Part shown: one piece after another, positions 33,285-46,600 of the stretch | Position numbering within the stretch: the stretch's first letter is position 1 | How the letters are laid out: the number at the start of each line of letters is the position of its first letter | Assembly: GCA_905116865.2 (NCBI GenBank) | Contig: CAJHNH020001112.1 | Span: forward strand, 1,538,432-1,602,431 | Length of the DNA: 64,000 nucleotides | From: Candidula unifasciata | Lineage: Eukaryota > Mollusca > Gastropoda > Stylommatophora > Geomitridae | Reading direction: 5' to 3' | Position numbers and translations under genes: made by a program | Notes under the pieces: generated by a model | The model's input: the letters and a program-made list of their open reading frames with translations, nothing else | Told to the model about the DNA's origin: nothing | The model's database searches: none

Positions 33285-33655
33285 TGTCAGGGCCAGTTCT
33301 GCATGTTTTGGATCCGTATCATCTTGGTGCCAGATTATGCGGGTGTGTAAGGGAACGAGTGGGCAGACTATCTTGCTGACACTGCAGTTACTAAGGCTGG
33401 CCAAGTAATGGACAGAAGTGATGTTATAAATACCATGCGCTGCACTTACCGTACTGAGGAGCACGCCAAAAGACTTAACTCCATATTTCTGTCTAGACTG
33501 ATGGACATGATGGTGCAGACTGGAGCTGCAAGAAATGAATATTTCACTAAGGGGACAAGACGTTTCATTAACCAACACAGAATAGGCGTCATCAGTCGAC
33601 GTGGAGCTTTTGAGGAGGAGATCGGAGCAGCTATGGATCTGTCCGGAGTGCTGTG
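33285..33655 (+). mobile_element. RNH retroelement, end of RNase H plus downstream region
   Basis: IILVPDYAGV, stop, GNEWADYLAD is a mutated form of the GHAGV.GNE.AD motif. It is followed by VMDRSDVINTMRCTYRTEEH and, after 60 residues, FTKGTRRFINQHRIGVISRR. This keeps the fold end and the NQ..TG.IS landmark in one frame after a single stop. Confidence 0.65.
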
Positions 33656-34149
33656 ATGATAATCCTTTCTAATCACTATTAACTAATGTTACTGCATACT
33701 TTAATTAATAATTGTATACGACCACATCTCGTCGGCTTCGAGATTTCGTAGGAAATTTCCAGTGATCCCTAGGGGTTTCCCTGGACAGTACCATATTATG
33801 AGGAAAGGGGGGGGGGGTGCGGTTACCGCTAGGGCTAGTGTTAAATGAATAGCGACTATTACTAAGCCTAACCCCTCCCCCCCCCCTCCCGACTACTATG
33901 TGGTTGTATAGAAGTAAAGTAAATGTGATTTTTCAAAGAGAACCATGTCACTGATGCCTTCGATTGATTGACGTAGGCATTGGAATCATCACACCAGACA
34001 GCAATTCAATAAAACATAATAAAAATGTACAAACAAAAATATATAAGTCATTTTTGCAGAATAAAAAATGCAATGAAGTACTGCACTTCTGTTAAAAATG
34101 TGTCTTTCAAGATTAGTGCTGTGGCTTATTGACACATGCACAACTGGGT
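33656..34149. other. Unassigned; G- and C-runs
   Basis: Contains a G-run near 33808 and a C-run near 33876. No element recognised. Confidence 0.4.
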
Positions 34150-34515
34150 TTGAATGTTGAATTAAGAATCAACATTATGGCACTCGGGACACTCCCCTGG
34201 TAACTCCTCGTACAGTAAGGATTTATCTGTGCCTCCGCACAGTTCACTAGCCCCTAAGGGCCCTCACAACATTTAGCTTGTCACACATCAATTCACTAAC
34301 AAGTGGTGCATAACCAGCCAGTCTAACTGCCAGCTCATTTCCTAACACACTGGCATAACCTGGAGAAAATATTCAAAGGACGCCAAATACCCGGGACTTC
34401 TGAAGTGACGCTAGCCACTCTACCTGACGCATGCCTGTCTCTACCTTTCTCAACATGCTATGTGAATCAGTTACAATCGCTGCATGTGTGTAAGAAATGA
34501 TCACTTGAACTGTGA
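34150..34515 (-). mobile_element. RNH retroelement fragment
   Basis: With frame changes the minus strand reads HAAIVTDSHSMLRKVETGMR, WLASLQKS, FSPGYASVLGNELAVRLAG and ends in the common tail AATCAACATT at 34160-34170. RNase H fold end, degraded. Confidence 0.6.
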
Positions 34516-35204
34516 CTGAGAAGCTACAAGAAAAAAAAAAGGGGTATTTGGGGGAGGGGGTGGGTGTGGGAAAGGGGTGGGGGATACCTTCTTATTGTAA
34601 CTTCGGAGGCGTTTGTCATTGAGAATTAAACCAACATTAGGGAAGGTAAGGTAGCAACAACAATGAGCAGACTAACAAAATGAGTTGGGGGGGGGGGGGG
34701 GACCCTTGTCTGTCATGCATGTGTACTCAGCACTGTTCTTTACGGCAGTGAAACTTGGTTGACTCAGTTTACGAAGGAGTAAATAGATGTGTGAGATACT
34801 TAGGAAGAATGCTTGGACTTAAATGTGAGACACTTGGGAAGGATAGTTTGAATTAAATGGCAAGACAAACTCACGAACACTAAAGTATTGGGTAGCAAAG
34901 GCACCAAAACAGTTTTCTCTTAGAAAGCTCAGATTATTATTACACCTGGTCTCCAAGGACATTCTTTATCATAAATTACAGATTAGTATATTATGTCAAG
35001 ATGGGCCTTTACTACGATATAGAGATGCGAACAAGCAGGACGTGAATGGTACAGGTGGTAAGGGAGATTCGTGGGAACAGGAAGCCGTACCCATATGCTG
35101 GTTTCCATGGAAAAACAAAGGGTTGGGGGCTCAGGAAGGGAAGTAAGATGAAGTAGAAAAATGACGGATGAGCATCTGAGAAGATGCATGTAGAATAATG
35201 GTCC
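34516..35204. other. G-rich runs and a possible RT shred
   Basis: G-runs near 34555 and 34686. At 34740-34790 the plus strand gives LYGSETWL-like sequence after a frameshift, a faint RTE thumb motif. Otherwise unassigned. Confidence 0.3.
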
Positions 35205-35420
35205 TTCTTCTTCCTTCACCAACTGTAAGCTCCAGCGGAATGTCAAGGGTGTTCATCCGTGTGGTCAGTTACTTTGTGCCAGGGCCTGAGTTTTGCGTGT
35301 ACATCCTTATTACGTTGTGTGTACTTGGTTGTTCCTCAACGCCCGGGTGGGTGCACTCCGACTTCGAATAAATCTCCCAATTAGTCGACTCCTGCGACAT
35401 TCTTGTTTTCCCTCGCAATG
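35205..35420 (-). mobile_element. SINE1, inverted
   Basis: CACCAACTGTAAGCTCCAGC, GGTGCACTCCGACTTCGAAT and CTCCCAATTAGTCGACTCCT match the reverse SINE1 order. Tail side begins with CTTCTTCCTT. Confidence 0.75.
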
Positions 35421-36424
35421 AAGCCCCTGAACCATGACCGTCACCAGCTTATATATTACACCCGTCTCCGTATGTTTGTGTATGGGAAGGGTGTCGACTT
35501 CAGGCCGTTAAAAAAATACCTGCTATGTGGCTGATTCAACTCGTAACACTGATATAATGACGTTCTTGGGTGCACACGGTTGCTAAGAATACATCAGACG
35601 ATAAACGTTCAGTTACTGATCTTTATTTGTTCTTACAACAGCCGCACTGTCCATGCGCTCCTTGTGTTCATGTGGTCGCTACGCATGGCTGATTCCTGAT
35701 GACTTTGTCCACTATCTCACACGGTGATTCTCTCTGCCTCTGATTCTCTCTGAACCTTTCAGATCATACATCTGTTTCGTACTAACGTATTGCACCTGGT
35801 ACTAGTACACTGTTGAAACTCGCAATGAGGAAACATTCATTGCTGCTCTCGAACAAGTACACGTGGTCAGACGTTCTGCATTCTCATCAGATGTTCTCTC
35901 ACATCCAGGTGAACTTCAACTGCCTTTCTACACTCTCTGGGTTCACGTCTTCCGTTCCACTCTCACGATCCCTCACCACGGGATACTCGAGGCCTGCTTA
36001 TGAACTCTCTGGGATTTCCCAGGGAATTCACAACCAGATGTCAAAGAGCTGTCACCAGATTGGTTGAACCCTAAAGTATTATTATGTCCAGTTTGAACAT
36101 GTTCACTAATTAAATAACACAGATTGTATTTGTAAAACATATGCTCGTTTCAGTCTATGTGTTTCTTTTCTTTTTTGGTAATAGTATAAAAAGGAGTCAG
36201 GCGGTTTTATCTTATTGTGTTCCACTATTGTAGGCTACGGCACCTGTCCTTCTCAGATTATTCTGGAAAGTGTTGAGTAACTATGGTGTGTGCGAGTCTG
36301 TGTAGATATCAAAGTTATACTGGTCAGAGCTATAATCTTACCCCTACTGGAACTCGAACACAGACCTCTGTCTGTGCAGTTTGTGCATCAGTGTTTTTGG
36401 TACATTTAAGTCATTTGGGAGGGT
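35421..36424. other. Unassigned
   Basis: No exon or repeat family recognised. Confidence 0.35.
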
Positions 36425-36665
36425 TTATGTGGCGAAGGGGTCTAAGCATTAGTCTCATGCTCTGAAGGTCAGGGGTTTGTTTCCCAGCTGCAGGATCCGG
36501 TTTAGGGGGGCAGTTTTTATGGGGACCCCTGGAGATCATCACTGAAGCAACAGAATTTCTACTCTGTGTGATGCTTTCGACAGGTGGATAGCCATTTTGC
36601 AGAGAGAGACTGAGCCATATGGGATAAAACCCAGTGCAGCAAAGCTGATTCTTGCAAATTTATAA
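36425..36665 (+). mobile_element. SINE3, tRNA-derived SINE
   Basis: Head: GTGGCGAAGGGGTCTAAGC (A-box region) and GGTCAGGGGTTTGTTTCCC (B-box region). Body: GACCCCTGGAGATCATC and GGATAAAACCCAGTGCAGC. Matched by an inverted copy at 43030-43260. Confidence 0.75.
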
Positions 36666-36859
36666 TTTATTAAACATTTATAATTCTCACAGTGCCTCAC
36701 CATTTTACATAAGATAGCTTGATGTACAAGACAGGCTTCATCTCTTCACAGATTAATTAGATGGTATGCAATCTTGCAAAAAGATCAGTTAGTTAGTTGA
36801 GGTTACAATATTACTGCATACAGGACTATCTTATAAAAAAGGCGGCCAGGATATTGTGT

Positions 36860-37025
36860 TTTGATTTACCACTAGTAAGCAAAATCGGCTCCCCTCAACC
36901 CAACACCTCTGATTTGTGCAAATCCCTAATTGGTCACCTTTTATGACATGCTTGTTAAAGGGCAATGGTGGTGGTGTTTTTAAAATCCCTAAAATGGGGT
37001 CCCAGAACCCACACAAGGAATAAGC
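36860..37025 (-). mobile_element. SINE1, partial, inverted
   Basis: AATCCCTAATTGGTCACCTT, GACATGCTTGTTAAAGGGCA and AATGGGGTCCCAGAACCCAC are the SINE1 head in reverse. Confidence 0.6.
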
Positions 37026-37659
37026 TTAGAGAAACTAAACAAACAACACAATGCAGACTACTAATTTTATCATACTGTAATCACATATGAGATACCAGTA
37101 GTAAAGAAACATATTCATAATGCCTACTCTAATCATTAAACACAAATGGTACATCCAAACTAACACTTGCCCCAGTGTTTACAATCTTGAACTGATCTTT
37201 CTTGTCCATTAAACAGAAAACAACAGTCAATGACACTTTTTCTCCCACTGGCATGTCAGGAATATGAGGCTAGATTCACAGTTTTATAGACCAATCCACA
37301 CAGGATGGGTGTTCAACATTACCAGCACAGGACGGCAGGTTACATCTGGGTCACGCAGCAATTATGGGTGCCTAATTAGAACTTCTGTGGAGGCTGAACC
37401 GGGTATCTGGGATCTACCTTGTCCGTCAGCTATCCAGATTGAAATTCTTTATGGTAAACCTTTTGGTAAAACCCTGTAATTTGTAATCCGATTGACTGAT
37501 TGCATGATGGGTGTTGTGGTTAATTTTTTGTTGTTCATTTAATCAGTACTCAATGTACAATCATCAGTGTCTTATATCCCTGTCATCAGTGACATCACTG
37601 ACTTATTTAAGTATCCAAGGCGAACAACACTGAAAAAGTGAATTAGCACGAGCAAACTA
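37026..37659. other. Unassigned
   Basis: No element or exon recognised. A short plus-strand frame at 37264-37479 has no known relative that I can name. Confidence 0.4.
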
Positions 37660-38655
37660 TGTATGGAAGACACTCGTAATATGGTAATATATAAAGGCAG
37701 AAAGTCAGACCCTTTTCAAATAACATCTGGTTTAAAGCAAGGTGATTCTCTGTCTCCACTTCTTTTCAACTTGGCCCTGGAGAAAATTATAAGGAAATTG
37801 AAACAAGAGTGTACCATAGGAGAAACTACAAGAATACTTGGATATGCTGATGACATTGATATCGTTGGAGAAAATGAACTAGAGACTGTTAAAACATTGA
37901 ATATCTTAAAAGAATCAGCTCAGAAAATGGGACTAGTTATCAATCAAGATAAGACAGAATACATTATAATAACTAGACAGGGAAAGTATATAAACTCCGA
38001 CCACATACAAGTCGATAATATGAAAATCAAACAAAGGGAAACATATAAGTACTTGGGTGCAAACTTCAACTGCTCCAACATGCTGAGAGAAGAAATACAA
38101 TCTAGAATACAATCTGGAAATAAAGTATACTATGTCCTTCAACATCTGCTAAAGTCAAAGTGTCTGTCTCGCAACATCAAGATCAAAATATTTAAAATGT
38201 TGATAAGACCAGCCGTGTTATATGGCTCTGAAACTTGGAGCACAACTAAAAGAGATGAAGACTTATTACAGGTTTTTGAAAGCAGAGTCTTACGACGAAT
38301 CTTTGGACCCATCAAAGATGCAAACAGCGTTGAATGAAGAGTGAGAAGCAACAACAAAATTCATAATCTGTTTAAATCACCACTGATCACTGGCATCATG
38401 AGAGATAATAGACTAAAATGGTTGGGGCATATTAAAAGAAATGTCAGATGACAGAGAAGTAAAAACTGTATACACCAGGGAGATGAATGGTTTCGTAGAC
38501 CATGAGGCAGACCAAGAAGACAATGGAGAGATAATGTCCAGACAGACCTGCAAACACTTGATGTCACCAACTGGAAAGAGAAGGCCAACCAGAGAGACGA
38601 ATGGAGGCGGGTGATATCTGAAGCAGTGAACCTCAAGGGCTTGGAATGCTGAAGA
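37660..38655 (+). mobile_element. RTE-2 retrotransposon, RT domain and 3' end
   Basis: A 224-codon frame carries GLKQGDSLSPLLFNLALEKI, the catalytic GYADDIDIVG, MGLVINQDKTEYI, YKYLGANF and RPAVLYGSETWS in the right order for an LINE reverse transcriptase palm and thumb. A stop after NSVE and a later frameshift interrupt the tail, which goes on with RLKWLGHIKRN and VTNWKEKANQRDEWRRVIS to the end near 38650. The endonuclease and fingers are missing. An inverted 3' copy is at 47640-48210. Confidence 0.85.
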
Positions 38656-38994
38656 AGAAGAAGGCGAACAATAACTTGTTGAAATTACCACGGTTAGAAC
38701 TGGTACATACACTTCTTATTCTTCATTTCCTCTTTTACTGGTACAGGATCGAGGGAGATGCAAGATTCTATATTTGCTCTTCTGGCTGCCTAAACTAGAG
38801 ACTCGTCATTCTGTTACAGTTTATCTGATCTTATCTTTCCATCTTATTCTTGGTATACCTCTTGCTCTACATCATTCTCCTCTTTTGGTGTATGAATGGT
38901 ATGATATGGCATTATATACACTACTTGTTAATATTTTCAGTTTGTCACAAGTATGTAAAAGCAATTATTAACAATGCAATACTGAAATCATACT
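38656..38994. other. Unassigned
   Basis: Nothing recognised between RTE-2 and SINE1. Confidence 0.4.
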
Positions 38995-39250
38995 TTTCCC
39001 TGCATGGGTTTCGGGACCTCATTGGAAAAGGGGGGGGGGGGGGGGGGGGGAGGAGACAAGAATATACCATGCCTACAAAAAAAAAAAGTATGTCATAAGA
39101 AGTGCATCTGCCCGAGCGGCAAGGAACAACCAAATACACACAAAAAAGCCAATAAAACGAACGTGTATGCAAAATTCAAGTCCAAATAGATTAACAACCA
39201 GAACTTTCCGCAGGAGCTTACAGCCAGTGAACAAAGAAGAAGAAGAAGAA
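38995..39250 (+). mobile_element. SINE1 with 20-base G-run and GAA tail
   Basis: Head contains a run of about 20 G where other copies have GGGG..., then ACAAGAATATACCATGCCTA, GTGCATCTGCCCGAGCGGCA, AGCTTACAGCCAGTGAACAA and five AAG units. Confidence 0.8.
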
Positions 39251-39763
39251 ATCATGTTTTCCATTTTAAATTGTTCTCGCTTCATGTACCCATGCAGCCA
39301 AGTGGTTGCAAAACTACTTTCTTCACTTGTACATCTAAGTTCTTATCATCAATACGGCAAAGAATTGTATCTATCTTAAGGAGTTCACAGCATGTTGTCT
39401 TTAATTCTCAAAAAATTTTCAACTTTTTTTTAATCTGTCGCAAAAGGTCATAGAAGTTGTCCTAAAGAACAAAAACAATACCATCAAAACTAAAAGTGAC
39501 TGTTTAACTCTAGCATCATAACCCAGTTACATTCATTCACCACATAGGGCTCGTAGTCAATACCTCGGTTCCATTCTACATTGTGAAATCTGTTGTATAT
39601 AATGGATGATATCCAGTCTGACAACTTCAACCTCTCTCATCAACCATAGAGTTCTTGGATATTTTCACTTCCTCAATCCATTTTGTTTCCTCAGAATCTT
39701 TTACTATAGATTACTAAGTAGGTACTCTATCTGTATTAAGTAACTTAATCACAGAAGCAAGCA

Positions 39764-39994
39764 TTAAGCCCGTTTCCCATTCTTGGCTTCTGGTGCTGTT
39801 TTTGCTTTGAAAGCCTCTCTCAGCTGCTGCAGCTTCTGCTCCTCCTGCTGCTTCTCCAAAGCCTCCTTCTCTGCCTTGATGAGATTGTTCAGAAAGTCCC
39901 AGTCTAAGCCAAACTTGTTCAAGTCCTCTTCAATTTTGGAGATTACTTGTGCTTTATGCTCGTAGAAGATTTTTTTCTCTGAATCAAATTTGGC
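39764..39994 (-). CDS. MRPS15: MRPS15 exon 8, C-terminal extension and stop
   Basis: [20 protein letters not shown] continues into an acidic/basic helical segment with [20 protein letters not shown] and ends KNGKRA, TAA. 76 residues. Acceptor CCACAG. Assignment rests on phase and continuity with the charged end of exon 7; the tail itself is poorly conserved in the family. Confidence 0.75.
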   Translation of the reverse strand, partial: AKFDSEKKIFYEHKAQVISKIEEDLNKFGLDWDFLNNLIKAEKEALEKQQEEQKLQQLREAFKAKTAPEAKNGKRA

Positions 39995-40139
39995 CTGTGG
40001 AAGGATAAAATGAAAAGAATGTTAGTCGTTAATTGAGGTTCCAACTTCACTACAAAAGAAACAACTCAATGAAAAGCATAAGTACTATAATCCCTGTAAA
40101 CAAAATGTCCTCTTCAAGTCACTGTTGATATATAAGAGT

Positions 40140-40203
<64 letters not shown>

Positions 40204-40577
40204 AGAGTGAGACAAACTAAGAGAAGATGTGCAAAGAAAGAGAGTGAGGAGGGATGTTTGTTTGGCATGCACTGTAAACAGAATACTCCTGATGTATCAT
40301 TCATTAGATCATGTAATGTTTGATTATGTAACCAACGTTTGAATGAAAATAAAAGTTAGGAACCCCCCCCCCCCCCCAAAAAGTCATTTACAAATGATAT
40401 ACATTTCTGCTGGTCTGCTGTTCTTCTGCCCAGGGATCCCATGTAATTTTACATTTATTTATTTCCTTTTCTATTGGCCTTGTCTAAGTTTCCTTAGGTT
40501 GTTAACATCCACATTTTCCATCTTCGAGTGAAAAACTGTTCTCACCATTGCACAAACATGTTCAAACCATCACCTTA

Positions 40578-40655
<78 letters not shown>

Positions 40656-43600
40656 ATGCATCTATGTGTGCCTGTATGTATGCCTGTACGTATTTATGTA
40701 TTACGTAGGTATGTTTGCATGCATGCGTGTGTGTGTGTGTAAGTAAGTGGGTGAGCGTGTGTATGTTTGTGTATGTATGTAGGTGTGTGTATGTATGCGC
40801 AGATTTTTGCAATTACTTTACCACTCATGCTTTTGTGTTCTTTTTATAATATTCATAAAATGCATATCATCTCATGATCATAACATGCTTTATTAGTAAA
40901 ATACAACTGCTGTGCAAAAGATGGTTGACTGGAAGGGCCGAATGTAAGACGGGCCTTCGTGCCCAATTTGTGACCCTTTGAAAATAAAGTTTGTTCATTT
41001 ATTTGTTCGATAACATTTTCCAGTGATGACTTTTCTATTTCCCTTCCCAGTTCGTTTGTGAACACTTTTGACCAAAATACTTGGAAGATTTCCCTTACAT
41101 ATTACTTTGAAGTCCATAGTTTGTGTTTGCATATGTGGCTCAAGCATTGCAAATGTGCTTCTCAATCCAGAGGTGCCAGGTTCGGCCCCAGCTGTGGAAA
41201 ATTCGGCTTTCGGTTTCAACAGTGGTATTAAGAGCCAGACCTTCAGTAAACAAATGGTAAACTACTGAAGGTAAAACTGTCTAGTGAAATCACAAACAGC
41301 CAAGAAATGCTGTGGTTGATTCTGCAAAGCCCTGTAAAGGGTAAACAACTAACTATAGTTTGTGTGAAATTCCCACAGTAATTCTCAAATTCAATGTTGT
41401 ATAATAAATGGTATTTCCTAAATTTTGCTGTTGTATGTTCTTAATTTTATCTTCAAACTTATTTCCTCTGATTTCTACATATCGTTAAAGCAAGCAAACA
41501 TTTGGTTTGCCTTGTTGATATGTGATGTTACATCTTTTTCAGGATCCACATTTTGTATAACTTTAAGCGTTAAATATGTCAATTAAAAAAAAAAAAAAAA
41601 AGAACTTACAATATACTACCATTCTATAATTCTAAGCCTGTCACTGAGAAGAGACAGAATCACTAATGAATAACAAAGAACAATGGTAGGCGAAGTACTG
41701 GATGATGATTTCATAGAACATCAAAGAATGAAATGGTTTGGTCATCCGGTAAAAATGTAACAAAATCAGCTACAGCGTACAACATAAGAACAACAGGCTA
41801 CAAGTCAAGAGGCTGATCAAGAAAGAGATGGGAGGACAAAGCAGAAATGCAACATGATATTAACATAAGCTACACAACTAGCAAAAAATAGGAACCTACA
41901 TCAAAGGCCTCTCTGCATTACTTTACTGCATAAACAGTATGACAAAAGAAGAAGTTTAACTGGAGTCTATAATGGAAGCACACAATCCCATAACAATTTA
42001 CACTAAGATGCAAAAACAAAATACCTTCAGCTGCTCCAGTTTTTTCCTCTGCTTCTCTTTGGCTTCTTCCAGTACAGCAACCCGTTTATTGTGCTTCCAG
42101 CCCTTATTTTCTTCTTGATCTTTTGGGACGACGTATCGTATTTTGAGTTCTTTGAGCAGCCACTCAAATCTCTCATGGTCCAGAGACCTCAGAGTAGTCA
42201 GCAATTTTCTTCTATGACCGATCGTACACACCAGTCTTGTTTTATTGAGTTTATCCTGCAAACAGACCAAAGGTGAAATAGAGAAACCTATGATAGATAC
42301 TGCATTGGTGGTGTCAAGCGGGTAGAAATGCATTCACGCAGAATACACATTTCAAGGCAAGATTGTGCAATGACTTTTCAGTTAACAGGTCACAACAGGG
42401 GCTTAAGCAGTGTAGTGGCTAGTTACTCCCTTGAAGGTGCTTGGTTCAAATCCACACCAAGACAGATAAAAAAAAATAAAATACACCGGTCATAGTTTAT
42501 TATATGAGCAACAGATGAAACGGTTTGGCCAAATGACAAGAATTCACTGGGACCGACTGCCACAGACAGCAAGGCCTGAATAAATATAAAGGACACAGAG
42601 CAAGAAGAAGACCAGACAGATTATGAATCAAGACCAAGAACAGGTTTAAAGAAATAAAGATCAACTTATTCAACACACTGGAAAAAGCATACAGAAGATC
42701 CTTAAACCCAACCCTCAAACACTTGGATTAAGTAACTGGTGGAAATGAAGAATAGACTGCACCACAGCCGCTCTCTTTTCTGAATAATTAGGTTAATTTA
42801 GTTTGCTGACTACATGCAAGAAACACAAACACACATGACTGACTACATGCAAGAAACACAAACACACATGACACGCTGACTGGTGTACACGAAGAACAGA
42901 AGATCTCAATGCAGAAAGATTCCAGAAATGAAAATGCTGGATTATTGTTCTACTTAAATAGTGTTGAAAATAAGAAGTGACACATGCAGATGGTTCAACA
43001 TTCAAGTCTAGAATGTCGAGAGGATCTACTTCACTGCACTGGGTTTTATCCCACACGGCTTGGTCTCCCTCTGCAGATTGGTTAGCCCCCTGGAGAGAGT
43101 ATCACAGAAAGCACAAACTCCGTAGCTCTGGTGACGACCCCCAGGGATCTTCGTAAAAATTGTGCTCGTGAACTGAACAATGCAGCCGTGAAACAAACCC
43201 ATGACCGTCGGAGCATAAAGCAAACAGCTTGACCACTTCACCATGGAGACTCCATCCACCAACGTATATAATTAAAAAAGAACTTACAATATACTACCAC
43301 ACTATAATCGCAGGCCTGTAACTGAGAGAGACAAAGTCACTAATGAAGAACAAAGAACATTGGTAGGCAAAGTACTGGTAAATGATTTCATAGAACATCA
43401 AAGAATGAAATAGTTTGGTCATCCGGTAAGATGGAACAAAATCAGCTACAGGGTACTGTCTTGACTTTAACTTCAACATCTAAGGCAACATCGGGATGCA
43501 GAGGTGCTGAACCACATGTGGCTGTGTAACAGAACCTGGGCACAAACTGGTGAAGTCCTGTCTGCACCTCTCTGTGGTTATCCTAGAAAGATCTATGACT

Positions 43601-46600
43601 GACCAACATTGACAGGATCGATGTTTCCTTCAGAGTTGGGATGTATCTGCACGAGAGGCAAGGAATCAACAGTCTACATACAAAAAAAAGCTGATGCACA
43701 CTCAGAACTCAAGTTCTAGAACAAGACTTAAACCCAGAAGTGGATGAAGAACCAGAACTTTTTGCCGGAGTTCACATCCAGTGAACACTAACAAGAAGAA
43801 GGCTACATCCTTTGCAGGATATGGCATTTACATTAGGCAGTCAGGCAAAAACGCACTTCAGATTTGTGATTCACAGCAAAAGTTGTTGGATGCATGCAAA
43901 TTACCTGCTAGGTTTTTTTAAAAAAAAAACAACAAAAGAAATAGTTAAATTTAAAAACTCACAGTTCTGTTCTTAATGCAATAAGGTATGTTCACTCGGA
44001 TTTGAAAAGTCAACAGTGCAACTGAAAAATCAAATGAACATATAGGAACAATGAAACATAAACAATGGCATAATTTACCAACACAGTTAGTAGCTCTGTG
44101 GCTGAGAGGTTAGTAAAAATATTTCATAATCCTTAATGGGATTCAATTTTCATAAGTGTAGGTTGGGAAGGGGGCATCCTTGTAGCTTTCTGACAGTGTA
44201 AGAGAGTTACACCTTAACAGGGCCTCAGTCATATGTAAATTGCGGACCTCTTTCCGGCGACTATACCGCAGACAAGCTTCTGCCAAGTTAAAGTCACCGC
44301 CGAGAGTTTCCCCCGCAGTGCTATGCAGAAGGGGGGGGGGGGGGGGGGCCTAAACTAGATGGCTGGGACTCACAAGCAGCAGCTACCGCATCTCCTGCAG
44401 CTTCCTCCATTTTATCTGCTCATAAGTCCCAGCCATCTAGTTAAGCTCCTCTCCGCGCCACACATAGTGGCAGGACACTGTCTGCGGTATAGTCGCCGGA
44501 AAGAGGACCGTAATTTACTCATGACTGAGACCCGTTAGGATATTTTCTTAGCCTCGAAAATTTGGGACCGTTATTCGGAGGATAGCCTAGTTTCCTCTGA
44601 AGTTAGAGTGCACATGACTGAGAATCAAGGAATCAACAGTCTGCTATAAAATAAGCCAGATCTGTAAAACGTATATGCAGACAAAACTCAAGTTCTGGAC
44701 GAAGATTAAAGTCCAGAAGTGGATGAATAATCAGAACTTTCTTCCAGAGTTTACAGCTGCTGAACGAGAAGAAGCTGCGAGAGACCTAGGTTTGATTACT
44801 GGTGAGAGACGGAGACATTTTTTGTTAGTAACAAAAATCCTAACACGCAGTTTGTGGCAACTGCACTAGCCATGTGGCTCTAATACTGCCGCCCCTGAAG
44901 ACTAACTCTAGTTACTTCCGGTTGCCCCACAGCCCCATAAATTGAGATGTATTTGTATTTATGCAGTGACCTCTTCTCGAAAAGCGCAGTTAAACTCCAA
45001 TGATTCAAGTACATCTGCATAGTGCCCTTATATGAATATATTAACTAAAAATAGCATGGAGGAAAATGGGGGTGTTCCAGTATGACTTCAATGTGTTTAC
45101 AGTGGCGATGTGCTTTATAAATTAATTCTGTGCAGGTCTGGCCACCAAGCAGCAAATGACTACTTTCCATCAATGACAATAGCAATTTTTGATAAATTTT
45201 TGGTGCTGGCACCTCTAGTAGCTGCCTTATGAATTTGCTTTATGTGCATGTTTCTAGACTTCAGAGAGGATACTGAAGGGCATTTTGTGTGATTTTCACT
45301 GGCATGGCATAGGATTTGCAACAGTTAATATATAGCGAAGCTGAAACCCTGACTACTGATTAAGGTACTCAATCAATCCATATCAAGCTGTCCTAGCCCT
45401 TGCTGTCACTAGCGCTATGCCTTCTTCCGTGTCCTGTCAATATTATTCATAAGTTTCAATTTGTTCCCCTCTCCAAGCTGGTGTGTTAGGCAATGAACAG
45501 GCAGACAGAACCGCTGGCTCTGCATAACTTGCTGGAATACTGATGCATGATAGGGCAGAGGTGGTTAAGGCCTTATGGGAGCCTGTGCATAATTTGGAAC
45601 AGCAAATTTATCGTCACAGTCTAGTGAGAGTGATGCATCAAAGAGTGACAAGGGGATGTGGCTGCTTTTCGAGGCTCACAGGAAAGGCAAGACAGACATA
45701 TAATCAGACTTCTACCAGCACTATTAGTATTGGAATTCTGCTGTGAGTGCTGAAGATGGGGACAGAGCACATATGGGAATGCCCAGCATGCTGCGATGTC
45801 AGTTTTTGAATCAACTCAACTCTCCAAGTGTTTTCAGGCTCTCTCCAGCTCCTGAATGTTGTTAAAAAAAATATCAGAAAGAATGCATGGGTTTGAGTCT
45901 GCATGGCGCTGATTTTTTTTTTCAAATATGACCCGGTTGACCCAGCCTTAAATGGGTACCAGGTAAAGTCCTGGGAAGTAAAGGCAGCAGCATATTGTTG
46001 ACCTTGTCACCCACAGGGTTGCTTTATACAGTATAGATATAGCACTGTATGCCCAACACACGTAATGATTAGAAGAAGCGTCTATTAATTTACATATCCT
46101 TTACAGGAGGATATTCTTAACAGCAGTGTTTATCAACCTTTATTACACCAGCAGTGTTTCTCAACTTTTTTTTACACCCACAACCCAACAAAACAATGGA
46201 ACTTGTTTCCCGTCCCACCTGACAACTAGCCCACAAAATACAGGTAGTAGTAGTTTCGTTAAACTCAATGTGACAAAATTAGAGTTTTCAACCAAAGTAG
46301 CAGGTTATCTTTAATTTTCTGAATATTATATTATTACAAATTATTTTTCATTGTCATAGCAATGGCAAGTGCAACTAGCAAGATCTGCCCAAGTTAAGAG
46401 AAGTCTTCCACAATTATAGCATGGTATTTTAGGACTGATTTTAATTTTTGAATATCATGACAATAAAATGCAGCCAGAACAGATTAAAGACATTTTCCAT
46501 GGAATACGTGGCTCATAGTGTTGCAGCAAGCATTCAACTCAGTAACTCTGTCAACAAAACCTGAAGTCTTTTTTTTTCTCTAGCCCTATGTGCTTTCTTA

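Noticed and set aside
32844..33578. 244-codon minus-strand frame with RECSLRHT repeats
   Set aside because: The 24-bp satellite has a length divisible by three, so open frames arise automatically.
41120..41365. Functional tRNA genes at the A/B-box-like sites
   Set aside because: The tRNA-like heads lack paired acceptor stems and recur with the same non-tRNA bodies, so they are SINEs.
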